A stretch of DNA of 37,250 nucleotides from Streptomyces cahuitamycinicus (GCF_002891435.1 NZ_POUC01000029.1:1-37250); one strand, 5' to 3'; counted from the stretch's first letter, positions 1 through 8,860 are shown. The notes: generated from the letters alone by a model not told the origin. Numbers and translations are program-made.

Positions 1-173
1 CCCCCGGGGCGACGAATCTCCGCCACCTTGGTCTTCGCCCGCTCCGCCGGATTCCGCCGCTGCCCGGTCGTCGTCGACCTCGGTTCGGCGACTTCCAGCC
101 GATCGGCAGACGACGCAACGGCGAACCGTTGGCCATATGTTAGCGATCCGTTGGCAAAGCCTGATGTGATCAC
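1..173 (-). CDS. Partial unidentified protein, N-terminus only, running off the left edge
   Basis: A leftward frame is open from a GTG at 173 to the window edge, giving about 57 residues. The stretch reading TTTGQRRNPAERAKTKVAE is protein-like, and from about codon 27 nearly every codon ends in G or C, as in real genes of this genome. The first 25 codons are less biased, so the true start may lie further inside. No good ribosome binding site precedes the GTG. It lies about 146 bases downstream of the glycosyltransferase gene on the same strand, so the two could be co-transcribed. I do not recognise the family. Seen: open frame and codon bias. Inferred: that it is a gene at all. Confidence 0.35.
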   Translation of the reverse strand, partial: MITSGFANGSLTYGQRFAVASSADRLEVAEPRSTTTGQRRNPAERAKTKVAEIRRPG

Positions 174-319
174 TACATCGGATCTGGCCCGGCGGCGCGC
201 GCGTCTGGACGCGCAACTCGGGGGAGTGTCGCCGCCGCGGCCGGGTCCCGGTCGGCGGAGGTGAACGGCCGGGGCCCACTCACCCTCTCCTGCGCCCTGC
301 CGCCCCCGGCCGGTCGGCG

Positions 320-1213
320 TCAGATGACGGGCGGCCGTCCCAGCCGGGTGAGCCGCCACACCGTCCGCCACCGCATGGGCCGCCGCTCCCCCGCCGGCTC
401 CCGCACTCCTTCCACGAATCCGCCGAACCAGGCACGCAGCCCGGCGCCCGACCGGTTCCGGGCGAGGGTGAGCAGCACCCACACACCCAGGTGGACGGGG
501 ACGAGCGCGAGCGGCAGCCGGCGGCGGGCCAGCCAGACCCGGTTGCGTGCGTTCACCCGGTAGTAGATGGCGTGCCGGGCGGGCGAGGTCTTCGGATGCC
601 GGAGCAGCAGCTCCGGGGCGTACAGGATCCGCCAGCCGGCATCCGCCGCGCGCCACGCTAGGTCGGTCTCCTCGTGCGCGAAGAAGAACTCGGCGGGCCA
701 GTCGCCGATCTCGTCGAGCATCGCCATCCGCAGGGCGTGCCCGCCACCCAGGAAGCCGGTGACGTAACCGCCCCGGAGGGGGTCCGAGTTGCCGACCCGG
801 GGCACGTGCCGCTGCTGCGTCTCACCGAGCTCGTCGGCGATGCGGAAGCCGACGATGCCGAGCCGCTCGTCGGCGGCGTACAGATCCCGTACGCGGCGCA
901 GCACGTCGGGGTCGACGAGCAGACCGTCGTCGTCCAGATCCACCACGACGTCGATGTCGCCGAACTCCCGCAGCCGGGTCAGGGCCGCGTTGCGCCCGCC
1001 GGGGCAGCCGAGGTTCTCGTCGAGCTCGACGGCGGTGACCTCGCCGGGCAGCGACAGCCGCCGGGCGAAGTCGGGCAGCGGGCAGCCGTTGCCGACGACG
1101 ACGATCCGCTCGGGCGGAACGTCCTGCTTGGCCACGGACTCCAACAGGGCGTCGACCTCTGCGGGCCGGTTGCCCATCGTCACCACGGCGACGGCGATGC
1201 GGGGCGCCCCCAT
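320..1213 (-). CDS. Family 2 (GT-A fold) glycosyltransferase
   Basis: The 297-residue protein is predicted to transfer a sugar from a nucleotide donor, probably at the inner membrane face during surface glycan synthesis. The N-terminus has the Rossmann-like start IAVAVVTMGNRPAEV. The metal-binding acidic run DLDDDG lies at residues 92-97, and the acceptor-side acidic motif HEETDLAWR is near residue 180. The stretch NLGCPGGRNAAL around residues 67-78 is typical of rhamnosyl- and galactofuranosyl-type GT2 enzymes. A hydrophobic stretch (LALVPVHLGVWVLLTLA) near residue 240 may anchor it to the membrane. Its ATG is preceded by GAGGTGAGGAC, a fair ribosome binding site. Donor and acceptor cannot be told from sequence. 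It is divergent from the AraC-type gene across a 222-base gap. Confidence 0.9.
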   Translation of the reverse strand: MGAPRIAVAVVTMGNRPAEVDALLESVAKQDVPPERIVVVGNGCPLPDFARRLSLPGEVTAVELDENLGCPGGRNAALTRLREFGDIDVVVDLDDDGLLVDPDVLRRVRDLYAADERLGIVGFRIADELGETQQRHVPRVGNSDPLRGGYVTGFLGGGHALRMAMLDEIGDWPAEFFFAHEETDLAWRAADAGWRILYAPELLLRHPKTSPARHAIYYRVNARNRVWLARRRLPLALVPVHLGVWVLLTLARNRSGAGLRAWFGGFVEGVREPAGERRPMRWRTVWRLTRLGRPPVI

Positions 1214-1435
1214 GTCCTCACCTCGTCCCGGTCGGCAACTGGCGGACTGACCGGCGATGCTAGCCGTTCAAGGCAGGGGCCCGGTGAGGACGCCTGCCGG
1301 ACATCCGTTCGCCTACGCCCTTCAGCACGGACGGCATCCGGGCGGCACCCGACCGGAGCGGGCACAGGATGTCGGGTGCGGCGGGGCCCGCGCTGCCTAG
1401 CGTGAGAGCACGCACAAAAAGGAAGGGGACCGGAC

Positions 1436-2353
1436 GTGCTGGACCGGCTCAACCAGGCGATGGACCGGATCGAACGGAACCTCCGCGACACCGTCGACGT
1501 AGCGGATCTGGCGCGTACGGCGTGCACCTCGGAGTACCACCTGCGCCGCATGTTCTCCGCCCTGGCCGGCATGCCTCTGTCGGAGTACATCCGCCGCCGC
1601 CGGCTGACGGTCGCGGGCGCCGAGGTGCTGTCGGGGGACGCGACGCTCCTGGAGATCGCGATCCGCTACGGCTACGGCTCCGGCGAGGCGTTCGCGCGGG
1701 CATTCCGCACGATGCACGGCGTGGGCCCGGGCGAGGCCCGGCGCACCGGCGCCGCGCTCGTCTCCCAGCCCCGGTTGGCCTTCCGCCTCACCGTCGAAGG
1801 GAACAGCAGCATGCACTACCGCGTCGTCGACCGCCCGGCCTTCACCGTCACGGGCTTCAAGACCCGGATCCCCCTGATCCACTCCGGCCCGAACCAGGCG
1901 ATCATCGATTTCGTGCGCGGCCTGGACAAGTCCGCGAAGGAACGGTTGGAGAAACTGTCCGACCAGGAACCGCGGGACATCGTCGCGGTCTGCGACGACC
2001 TGGACCCGAGCCGCGCGGAGGGCACGGAACTCGACTACTACCACGCCGTGATCACCTCGGCACCGGCCTCGGCGCCGGTCTCGGCACCGGTCCCGACCCC
2101 GGCCCCGGCCCCGGTCCCAGAAGGCATCACCAGCCTGCCGGTCCCGCCCGGCACCTGGGCGGTCTTCACCACCTCGGGGCCCGCCCCGCAGGCCATCCAG
2201 GAACTCTGGCGCGACGTATACACCGAGTGGTTCCCGTCCAACCCGTACCGCACCCGCCCCGGCCCGGAGATCCTCCGCACCCGCCTGTCCGACGACGGCA
2301 CCGAGGCGGACGCCGAGCTGTGGCTGCCGGTGGAGCGGGAATCCACCCGCTGA
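1436..2353 (+). CDS. AraC-family regulator with GyrI-like effector-binding domain
   Basis: The 305-residue protein has an N-terminal pair of helix-turn-helix motifs (about residues 1-105). They include DLARTACTSEYHLRRMFSALAG and the second AraC signature ending in GEAFARAFRTMHGVGP. A C-terminal GyrI/Cass2-type ligand-binding domain (about 125-300) begins with VVDRPAFTVTGFKTR. This order matches SoxS/Rob-like multidrug-responsive regulators, where the C-terminal domain binds a small molecule. GTG at 1436 is chosen as start because GGAAGGGG precedes it. Residues about 203-225 are an Ala/Pro/Val/Ser tract inside the effector domain, probably an expanded loop. The target is unknown; the divergent glycosyltransferase gene is one candidate. 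It converges on the response regulator gene with only 29 bases between the stops and no obvious terminator. Confidence 0.93.
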   Translation: MLDRLNQAMDRIERNLRDTVDVADLARTACTSEYHLRRMFSALAGMPLSEYIRRRRLTVAGAEVLSGDATLLEIAIRYGYGSGEAFARAFRTMHGVGPGEARRTGAALVSQPRLAFRLTVEGNSSMHYRVVDRPAFTVTGFKTRIPLIHSGPNQAIIDFVRGLDKSAKERLEKLSDQEPRDIVAVCDDLDPSRAEGTELDYYHAVITSAPASAPVSAPVPTPAPAPVPEGITSLPVPPGTWAVFTTSGPAPQAIQELWRDVYTEWFPSNPYRTRPGPEILRTRLSDDGTEADAELWLPVERESTR

Positions 2354-2382
2354 AACCCGCCAGAACCTCACCTCCAGCACAC

Positions 2383-3057
2383 CTAGGGGGCCTGGGCGGT
2401 GTCCACTCCGGGCCGGCCGCGCAGATACGCGAGGACCGCGAGGACCCGGCGGTTGGTCGTGTCGTCGAGGGAGAGGTCGAGCTTGGTGAGGATGGAGCCG
2501 AAGTGCTTGCTGACGGTGCCCTCGCTCACCACCATGGCCGCGGCGATCGACGCGTTGGACTTGCCCTCCGCCATCAGCGCGAGCACCTCCTGCTCCCGAG
2601 CGGTGAGCCGGGCCAGCGGGTCCCGCCGGTGCCTGATCAGCTGGCGCACCACCTCGGGGTCGACGACGGTGCCGCCCTCCGCGACCCGGTGCACCGCGTC
2701 GACGAACTCCTCGACGTGGCCGATCCGTTCCTTGAGGAGATAGCCCACCCCGGTGCCGTCGGAGGAGTCGAGCAGGTCCTCGGCGTAGGACCGCTGGATG
2801 TACTGGCTGAGGACCAGGATCGGCAGTCCGGGCCGCCGGCGGCGCAGGGCGATGGCGGCACGCAGGCCCTCGTCGGAGAAGCCGGGCGGCATCCGTACGT
2901 CGGTCACCACGATGTCGGGTTCGTGCGCTGCGACCGCCTCGGTGAGCTCGTCCGCGTCACCCACGGCGGCGACCACCCGGTGCCCGAAGCGCTCCATGAG
3001 GCCGACGAGTCCTTCGCGGAGCAGGACACTGTCCTCGGCCAGCACGATGCGCAGCAT
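2383..3057 (-). CDS. NarL/FixJ-family two-component response regulator
   Basis: This 224-residue protein has an N-terminal receiver domain with acidic pocket E8-D9, phospho-acceptor D53 (in DIVVTDVRMP) and the conserved Lys in YLLKERI. A C-terminal LuxR-type helix-turn-helix follows (LTAREQEVLALMAEGKSNASIA, then VSEGTVSKHFGSILTKL). It should be phosphorylated by the kinase encoded just upstream, whose stop lies 24 bases before this start. ATG at 3057 is preferred to an in-frame GTG at 3072 because GAGGAACTG sits directly before it. Likely targets are the divergent ABC exporter genes at 4861-8123, as in many Streptomyces exporter loci. That is inferred from position only. Confidence 0.93.
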   Translation of the reverse strand: MLRIVLAEDSVLLREGLVGLMERFGHRVVAAVGDADELTEAVAAHEPDIVVTDVRMPPGFSDEGLRAAIALRRRRPGLPILVLSQYIQRSYAEDLLDSSDGTGVGYLLKERIGHVEEFVDAVHRVAEGGTVVDPEVVRQLIRHRRDPLARLTAREQEVLALMAEGKSNASIAAAMVVSEGTVSKHFGSILTKLDLSLDDTTNRRVLAVLAYLRGRPGVDTAQAP

Positions 3058-3081
3058 CAGTTCCTCAATCACGCTGTCGAA

Positions 3082-4353
3082 TCAGGCAGTTGAGCAGGGT
3101 ACCAGCAGGCGGAACACGGTGGGCCCGCCGGGCGGACTGGACACCTGCAGGCGGCCGTCGAGTACCGAGACACGGTCGGCGACGCCCTGCAGACCCGTCC
3201 CCCGCCCGGTGTCCGCGCCGCCGTGACCGTCGTCCTCGACCTCCACGGCCAGCTGCCCCTCGTCCAGGCCGCCGCGCACCACGGCCCTGCTCGCGCCGCT
3301 GTGCTTGGCGACGTTGGCGAGGGCCTCGCTGACCGCGAAGTACACGGCCGTCTCGATCGCCTCCGGGGGCCGGACCGGCAGGTCGAGGTCCACGTCGACG
3401 GGGATCGTCGAGCGGTCCGCGAGGTCCTCCACGGCCGCCACCAGGCCCCGGTCGGTGAGGACCTGGGGGTGGATGCCGCGGATCAGCTCCCTGATCTCGA
3501 CGAGGGCGGTGGCCGCCTCGTCCTGCGCCTTGGCGAGCACCGGGCCGAGCGGGCCGTCCGCCGCGTCGAGGCGGGCCAGGCCGAGCGTCATGGACAGGGC
3601 GACGAGCCGCTGCTGCGCCCCGTCGTGCAGATCGCGCTCGATGCGGCGCCGCTCCGCCTCGAAAGCGTCCACGAGCCGGACCCGGGAGCGGCCCAGCTCC
3701 TTGATCTTCGAGTTCAGTTCGCCGGTCGGCGAGGCCAGCAGGAAGCGGGTCAGGGCGGCCCGGCCCGCGGCGATCGCGCCGAGCGGGTAGGAGAAGACGG
3801 GCAGCAGCAGCAGCCCGGCGAGCGCCGCCCCGAGCGCCCCGGGCCGGCTGTCCACGATCCACATCTTGAGGACCCGTGCCTCCTCGCCGTCGACCGCCAG
3901 CATCACCGGCGTCGCGAGCAGCCCGCCGCACACGAGGAGGACGGAGCCCACGACCAGCGCCTCGAGGGGCCACAGCAGGAAGCCGAAGAGCACCGCGTAG
4001 CCCAGCTCGCGCCAGGTGGCGCGTTCCTGGAGCCGGGTGCGCAGCCAGGCGGTGAGGCCGGTGTGGTCGGGTTCACGGTGCGGATCGGCGAGCGGCTCGC
4101 TGTCGATCAGACGCAGCCGGCGGCGCTCGACCGAGGCCAGCGGCACCCCGGTGAGGACGAGGACGAGCAGCAGCGGAAGGCCGACGACGACCACGGTGAG
4201 CACGCTGCCCGCGACGGCGAGCAGCACGAGCGTGAGCAGGGTGATGAGGCCGAGGATCGCACTGCTGAGCAGGTACAGCGCCGCGCGCCAGGGCCAGCCG
4301 CTGCGGACGTAGCGGCGCAGGTGCAGCCGGGTCCAGATCGTCGGGGGGTGCAT
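3082..4353 (-). CDS. Sensor histidine kinase (HisKA_3 type) of the NarL-type pair
   Basis: This membrane-bound kinase is predicted to autophosphorylate and pass phosphate to the downstream response regulator. Two N-terminal hydrophobic stretches (ALYLLSSAILGLITLLTLVLL and a second pair near residues 120-160) form the membrane part, with little extracytoplasmic sequence. The H-box IERDLHDGAQQRLVALS carries the phospho-His at about residue 243. The HATPase domain has N-box EALANVAKHSG and a G-box region DDGHGGADTGRGTGLQGV. Upstream of the H-box is the conserved Streptomyces spacer ELNSKIKELGRSRVRLVDAFE. I choose ATG at 4353 (protein starting MHPPTIWTRL). A longer frame opens at ATG 4407, but neither start has a strong ribosome binding site. 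The signal sensed is unknown; kinases with this architecture often respond to cell-envelope stress. Confidence 0.9.
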   Translation of the reverse strand: MHPPTIWTRLHLRRYVRSGWPWRAALYLLSSAILGLITLLTLVLLAVAGSVLTVVVVGLPLLLVLVLTGVPLASVERRRLRLIDSEPLADPHREPDHTGLTAWLRTRLQERATWRELGYAVLFGFLLWPLEALVVGSVLLVCGGLLATPVMLAVDGEEARVLKMWIVDSRPGALGAALAGLLLLPVFSYPLGAIAAGRAALTRFLLASPTGELNSKIKELGRSRVRLVDAFEAERRRIERDLHDGAQQRLVALSMTLGLARLDAADGPLGPVLAKAQDEAATALVEIRELIRGIHPQVLTDRGLVAAVEDLADRSTIPVDVDLDLPVRPPEAIETAVYFAVSEALANVAKHSGASRAVVRGGLDEGQLAVEVEDDGHGGADTGRGTGLQGVADRVSVLDGRLQVSSPPGGPTVFRLLVPCSTA

Positions 4354-4860
4354 GGGCCGCACGTTACGAGACCTCTGCGACCCGGACCACCCAGCTGGCT
4401 CCACCATCGGGATGGGCGCCGGCTACCGGCCATGACGGGGCCCGGCTCCGATGTGCAGGGCGCCCCCGCGCGGTCGGCTGGAAGAACTCCGAACGACGGG
4501 GCGGCGACGCAGTGGGAGGACCGAAAGGGTGGGGAGGCAGGAACACTTGGCGGCTGTGCCCGCGTGGCTGACGCTGCTGATCGCCTTCCTGCTTCCCATG
4601 GCGGCTCGCCCCGCTATTGCGCGGCGATGCACACCGTCGGCACCTACAGCGCCCGGGCGCTGCTGCTCGGCGTCTCGGCCTGTCCCTGTTCGGGGGCCTG
4701 CTGTGGGCGCCCAGTTGCCCTTTCCACGCCGGGTGCAGCCACCAGATGCAGCCATCGAGTGCCGCTACGGGGTGCAGCCGTCGTGCACAGGAGGGTGGAG
4801 CTACCTCCACCCCCAAGATTCCGTCCCGCTGCGATGTCACCGTCGCGCGGGCCCGATTGA
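4354..4860. other. Divergent regulatory gap between kinase and ABC exporter genes
   Basis: I see no convincing gene in these 507 bases. Open frames exist but their codon bias is poor. One frame near 4540-4610 reads like a hydrophobic segment (VPAWLTLLIAFLLPMA). Another near 4660 reads GLSLFGGLLWAP, which could be a decayed membrane gene. The right part holds three copies of TGCAGCC (about 4733, 4747 and 4772) and a perfect inverted repeat at 4793-4812, so the exporter promoter probably lies between 4700 and 4850. Confidence 0.6.
4793..4812 (+). promoter_or_regulatory. Perfect inverted repeat upstream of the ABC exporter operon
   Basis: GGGTGGAG and CTCCACCC flank a four-base centre CTAC, about 50 bases before the ATP-binding protein start. 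A two-fold symmetric site here fits a dimeric response-regulator operator, or an attenuating hairpin in the leader. The divergent LuxR-type regulator is the obvious candidate to bind it, by inference only. Confidence 0.45.
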
Positions 4861-5628
4861 GTGGACACCATGAATCAAGCAGCCGTCCGGCTCCGCTCCG
4901 TGACCCGGTCCTACGGGACAGGCGACAACGCGGTCACCGCCCTCGACCAGGTCAGCCTCGACATCCCGCGGGGTACCTTCACCACCGTCATGGGCCCCTC
5001 AGGCTCCGGCAAGTCGACTCTGTTGCAGTGCACGGCGGGGCTCGACCGGCCGACCGGGGGCCAGGTCTTCCTGGGGGACACCGATCTGACCCGGCTGAGG
5101 GAGAAGAAGCTGACGCTGCTGCGCCGGCGGCGCATCGGGTTCGTCTTCCAGGCATTCAACCTGCTGCCCGCGCTGACCGCCGAGCAGAACGTCGGGCTGC
5201 CGCTGCGGCTCGCGGGCCGCCGCCCCCGGCGGTCCGAGGTCCTGAACGTCCTGGAGAAGGTCGGGCTGCGGGAGCGCGCCGGGCACCGGCCCAGCGAGAT
5301 GTCGGGCGGCCAGCAGCAGCGGGTGGCGCTCGCCCGCGCCCTGGTCACCCAGCCGGAGGTGCTGTTCGGTGACGAGCCGACGGGCGCCCTGGACTCCACC
5401 ACGAGCCGCGAGGTGCTGACGCTGCTGCGGGCGATGGTCGACCGCGGCCAGACGGTGATCATGGTGACGCACGACCCGGTCGCCGCCTCCTACGCGGACC
5501 GGGTGCTCTTCCTCGCCGACGGCACGGTCCAGGGCGAGCTGTACACGCCGACGGCGGAGCAGGTCGCCCAGCGGATGACCGCTCTGAGCGCCGTCCCTTC
5601 GAAGGCCTCGGCGGTGGCGTCGTGCTGA
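4861..5628 (+). CDS. ABC transporter ATP-binding protein (MacB/LolD type)
   Basis: This 255-residue nucleotide-binding subunit should power the permease encoded by the overlapping downstream gene. Walker A is GPSGSGKST (residues 45-53) and the Q-loop region is FVFQAFNLLPAL. The signature motif is MSGGQQQR and Walker B is VLFGDEPTGALDS. The H-loop is VTHD. The spacing and the sequence NLLPALTAEQNV are typical of MacB/LolD-type ATPases, which drive mechanotransmission or export of peptides and antibiotics. GTG 4861 opens the frame; ATG 4870 is an equally good start and would shorten it by three residues. Its stop overlaps the permease GTG by seven bases (GTGCTGA), so translation is probably coupled. 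Confidence 0.93.
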   Translation: MDTMNQAAVRLRSVTRSYGTGDNAVTALDQVSLDIPRGTFTTVMGPSGSGKSTLLQCTAGLDRPTGGQVFLGDTDLTRLREKKLTLLRRRRIGFVFQAFNLLPALTAEQNVGLPLRLAGRRPRRSEVLNVLEKVGLRERAGHRPSEMSGGQQQRVALARALVTQPEVLFGDEPTGALDSTTSREVLTLLRAMVDRGQTVIMVTHDPVAASYADRVLFLADGTVQGELYTPTAEQVAQRMTALSAVPSKASAVASC

Positions 5629-8123
5629 GTCTCGCGCTGCGCGGGATGCGCACCCGCTGGGTCACGTTCGTCGGTTCGTTCGTCGCGCTCGCGCTCGGCG
5701 TCGGCCTCATCGCCACCACGGGCCTCGCGCTCGCGGCGACGTTCGACGCGCCGGAGCGGGGCACCGAACGGTTCGCCGAGGCGCGGGTCGTGGTGCAGGG
5801 CACGGACGAGGTGAAGGCCGACACCCCGATCGGGGTGCGGACATCGACGCTGACCAACCCCCGTGCGGTGCCCGAGGATCTGGCGGGCAAGCTGGCCACG
5901 GTGGGCCCCGTCGCCGAGGACCGTACGTTCCCGGTGTCGGTGCCGGACGCGGACCGGCGGGTCGGCGCTGACACCGCGCTCGTGGGCCACTCGTGGGCCA
6001 TCGCCGCGGCCACCCCGTACCGGCTCACCTCCGGACGCGCCCCCACATCGCCCGGCGAGGTCGTCGTCACGACCGGGCCCGGCGCGCAGGTGCGCGCCGG
6101 GGACCGGATCCAGGTCGTCACGCCCGAGGGCGCCGGCACCCGCACCGTGGTCGGCACGGTGCCGGCGGCCGGTTTCGAGTCGGCGGTGTTCTTCCCCGCC
6201 GCTGAGGCCGCGCGCCTGTCCCCGCGGATCGACCGGGTGACGGTGGACGCCGACCCGGCCGCCGTCCGCGCGGCGCTCGGCACCGGCTCGGGCATGACCG
6301 TCCTCGCCGGCGAGGACCGGCGGCGCGCCGACCCCGACCCGGACCGCGACAAGGAGGCCCTGGTCTCCGTGAACGCCCTGCTCGGCACCGCGGCCGGCAT
6401 CACCGCGTTCGTGTCGGTGTTCGTGGTCGCCTCGACGTTCACCTTCGCGGTGGCGCAGCGCAGGCGGGAGTTCGGACTCCTGCGGATGGCGGGCGCGACC
6501 CCCGGTCAGGTACGGCGCATGGTCTACGCGGAGGCCCTGGTGATCGGGTTGCTCGCATCGGCCGCGGGGTGCTGGCTGGGTCGCTGGGCCGCGCCGCGGC
6601 TCGCCTCGTGGATGTCGGGACAGGGCATCGCCCCGACCTGGTTCCGGATCGGTGAGCAGGCCTGGCCGCTCCATGTCGCCTTCTGGACCGGCCTGACGGT
6701 GGCCCTGTGCGGTGTCGTCGTGGCGTCCTTCCGCGCGGGCCGGACCGGACCGACGGCGGCGCTGCGGGAGTCCGCCGTCGACAGCGGCACGATGCCGTGG
6801 AGCCGCCTCCTGGTGGCCGCCGCCGTGCTGCTCACGGGCCTCGGCCTGCTCGTCATGGCGCTGGTGGAGAACCCCGGCGACGTGCTGAAGCGCAAGACGT
6901 ACATCACCCAGCCGATGCTGCTCATCGTGGCGATCGCCCTGCTCGCGCCGGTTCTGGTGCGGCCACTGACCCGGCTGCTGACCTGGCTGCCCGCCCGGCT
7001 GCCGGGCGCTGTGGGCATGCTGGCGCGGGAGAACGCGGCGGCCGGGGTGCGCCGGACGGCGGCCGTGGCCGCGCCGGTCATCATCACCGTGGCGCTCGCC
7101 TGCTCCCTGATGGGCACGACCGCCACCATCAACGAGGCCAAGGCCGCCGAGGCCCGCACCCAGACGCGGGCGGACTACGTGGTCTCGGCGGGCGACGCGG
7201 GACGGGCGCTGCCCGCCGGGTTCGTCCGGGCGGCCCGTGCCGTCCCCGGCGCCACGGTCAGCACGTCCCGCTCCACCGGGGTGACCGTCCTGGAGGAGGG
7301 CACCGCCCTCGTCCGCTCCGAGGCCCGCGCCGTCGACAGCGGCACGGACCTGTCCGTGGTGTCCCAGCTTCCCGTCGTGGCGGGGAAACTGGCCGACCTC
7401 GACGACGACAGCATCGTCGTCAACGAGGAATGGCTGACCACCCGCGTCGGCGACCGGGTGCCCGTCTGGCTGGGCGACGGCCGCAAGGCGAACCTCAGGA
7501 TCGCCGCGGTCCTCGGGGTCGGCACCGGCAACAACGGCGTGTACCTCACCGCACGCAACGCCGCCGGCGCGGGCGTCGACCGCGTCGACATCAAGGTCGC
7601 CGCCGACGCCGACCGGGCCGCCGTCGACCGGCGACTGCGCGCGGCGGGCGAGGCGAGCGGCGTCGAGGTGCTCGGCGCCGGGCAGTGGATCGACGGGCAC
7701 TACCCGCGCTCCAGCGAGTCCACCCGGCTCGGCCTGCTGATGATCCTGGCCATCGCCCTGGTCTACACGGGCATCGCACTGGCCAACACGCTGGTCATGG
7801 CCACCACGGACCGGGTCCGCGACCTCGCCGCGCTGCGCCTGACGGGCGCGACGAAGCCCCAGGTGCTGCGCCTGGTCGCCGTCGAGTCGGTGATGGTCGT
7901 GGTGGTCGGCGCGGTGCTCGGCGCCGCCGTCTCGGCGGTGAACCTGCTCGGCATCCGCACCGCCCTCGGCCTGCTCGACGTGCCCTCCGCGATCGTCGTG
8001 CCCTGGTCCACGGTGGGCGCGGTGATCGCCGCGAGCATCCTCCTCGCGGTTCTCGCGGCCACCCTGCCCGCGTCGTTCGCCCTGCACACCCGGCCGGTGG
8101 AGCTGGCGGGCATGCGCGAGTAG
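5622..8123 (+). CDS. FtsX/MacB-like ABC transporter permease
   Basis: The 833-residue permease has a duplicated FtsX layout. There is an N-terminal membrane helix, then a large extracytoplasmic region (about residues 40-255) and a three-helix FtsX block near 260-375 containing the signature RRREFGLLRMAGATPGQVRRM. A central helical region (about 395-490) leads to a second extracytoplasmic domain and a C-terminal FtsX block near 700-825, with the matching motif DRVRDLAALRLTGATKPQVLRL. This fused architecture is common in Streptomyces and works with a single ATPase gene. It probably exports, or resists, an envelope-active compound; the substrate is unknown. The start overlaps the ATPase stop, so both form one operon. 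No clear terminator follows. Confidence 0.92.
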   Translation: MLSLALRGMRTRWVTFVGSFVALALGVGLIATTGLALAATFDAPERGTERFAEARVVVQGTDEVKADTPIGVRTSTLTNPRAVPEDLAGKLATVGPVAEDRTFPVSVPDADRRVGADTALVGHSWAIAAATPYRLTSGRAPTSPGEVVVTTGPGAQVRAGDRIQVVTPEGAGTRTVVGTVPAAGFESAVFFPAAEAARLSPRIDRVTVDADPAAVRAALGTGSGMTVLAGEDRRRADPDPDRDKEALVSVNALLGTAAGITAFVSVFVVASTFTFAVAQRRREFGLLRMAGATPGQVRRMVYAEALVIGLLASAAGCWLGRWAAPRLASWMSGQGIAPTWFRIGEQAWPLHVAFWTGLTVALCGVVVASFRAGRTGPTAALRESAVDSGTMPWSRLLVAAAVLLTGLGLLVMALVENPGDVLKRKTYITQPMLLIVAIALLAPVLVRPLTRLLTWLPARLPGAVGMLARENAAAGVRRTAAVAAPVIITVALACSLMGTTATINEAKAAEARTQTRADYVVSAGDAGRALPAGFVRAARAVPGATVSTSRSTGVTVLEEGTALVRSEARAVDSGTDLSVVSQLPVVAGKLADLDDDSIVVNEEWLTTRVGDRVPVWLGDGRKANLRIAAVLGVGTGNNGVYLTARNAAGAGVDRVDIKVAADADRAAVDRRLRAAGEASGVEVLGAGQWIDGHYPRSSESTRLGLLMILAIALVYTGIALANTLVMATTDRVRDLAALRLTGATKPQVLRLVAVESVMVVVVGAVLGAAVSAVNLLGIRTALGLLDVPSAIVVPWSTVGAVIAASILLAVLAATLPASFALHTRPVELAGMRE

Positions 8124-8437
8124 TCCCGGCTCAGGCGTACCGCCCGATCCCTACGAGACCGAGAGACACAGCGAGCAGGCACGACCTCGCGGTGGCGGGC
8201 GTGGAGATCGCCGTCAACCTGGCTCGAGTTTCCAGAGGAAGCATCTTCAGCCTTGCCGGTCACAACCACCCCGGCTGCCGTCGGTGGTGGAATTCCAGTC
8301 TCAACAGGGCCTTGCCGGGGGGCGAACGGAGGTCGGGAACCATTCGACCCCGAGCTGAAACCTTCACGAGAACCGGCCCTGCCCTGCCGTGCGTCTTGAT
8401 CTACGGTGCTTTCAGTGATCCAGGACGGGGAGAGGCC
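8124..8437. other. Intergenic stretch at the left border of the Rhs cassette
   Basis: I see no gene in these 314 bases. Its composition is less GC-rich than the flanking coding DNA, and all frames show poor third-position bias. A weak inverted repeat (ACCACC and GGTGGT, near 8268-8291) is present. The promoter for the following four-gene cassette should lie here, but I cannot place -35 and -10 boxes with confidence. Confidence 0.5.
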
Positions 8438-8860
8438 GTGGGGCAGACCGGGACAGCGCTCGCGGAGCGAATCGCCGAGCGGAGAAGGGGAGTCGGTGAT
8501 CCTCGTGCGCTGGTCGGTGAGATGCGGCGCTCGGTTCTCCTGGTGCCCACGGCCGGTGGGGGCCTCTGGTCGGCGCGGTCGGGAGGGGTGCGGTGGATCT
8601 GCGGGTTCACCGACGAGGCCGCTCTGGCCCGGTTCGCCCTGCTGCACGCATCCGGTGATCAGCCCATGGACTACGCGACGCTGTTGGGCGCGCGCATCGT
8701 CGACGAGGTCGTGCCGTCCTTGGGCGAGCCCGCCGGCCTGGCCGTCGACATCGCCACCGACGACGGGTCGATGTTCTTCCCACCGGTCGTCGGCATCGTC
8801 GCGGACGGCGTCGCCGTCGACTTCGGCGAGGCGGAGGAGGGGTGCGGCCATGGGCGCTGA
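8438..8860 (+). CDS. SseB-like domain protein, first gene of the Rhs cassette
   Basis: This soluble protein of 140 residues has no signal peptide and no membrane segment. Residues about 5-135 resemble the SseB N-terminal fold: a helix (LAERIAERRRGVGDPRALVGEM), then strands RRSVLLVPTAGGGLWSA and WICGFTDEAALARFA. Proteins of this family often sit beside Rhs or type VII-linked genes in Streptomyces; their function is not settled. GTG 8438 is chosen because GGGGAG precedes it by about five bases and codon bias begins there. The stop overlaps the next start by 11 bases. The role is unknown; a chaperone or adaptor for the toxin is a guess from position. Confidence 0.75.
   Translation: MGQTGTALAERIAERRRGVGDPRALVGEMRRSVLLVPTAGGGLWSARSGGVRWICGFTDEAALARFALLHASGDQPMDYATLLGARIVDEVVPSLGEPAGLAVDIATDDGSMFFPPVVGIVADGVAVDFGEAEEGCGHGR

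Noticed and set aside
126..179. Direct repeat CCGTTGGC at 126 and 148 plus the palindromic stretch GATGTGATCACTACATC, read as a promoter/operator region.
   Set aside because: Much of it may lie inside the partial leftward gene (GTG at 173), so the symmetry may be chance coding sequence; no partner promoter boxes were found.
4423..4873. Small genes between the kinase and exporter genes.
   Set aside because: Frames on both strands have poor third-position bias and no ribosome binding sites; at most decayed membrane-protein fragments.
5490..8087. A very long open frame on the minus strand opposite the ABC permease gene.
   Set aside because: It is the expected mirror of a GC-rich gene; the plus frame has clear FtsX motifs and the minus frame is low-complexity His/Gly/Asp/Arg sequence.
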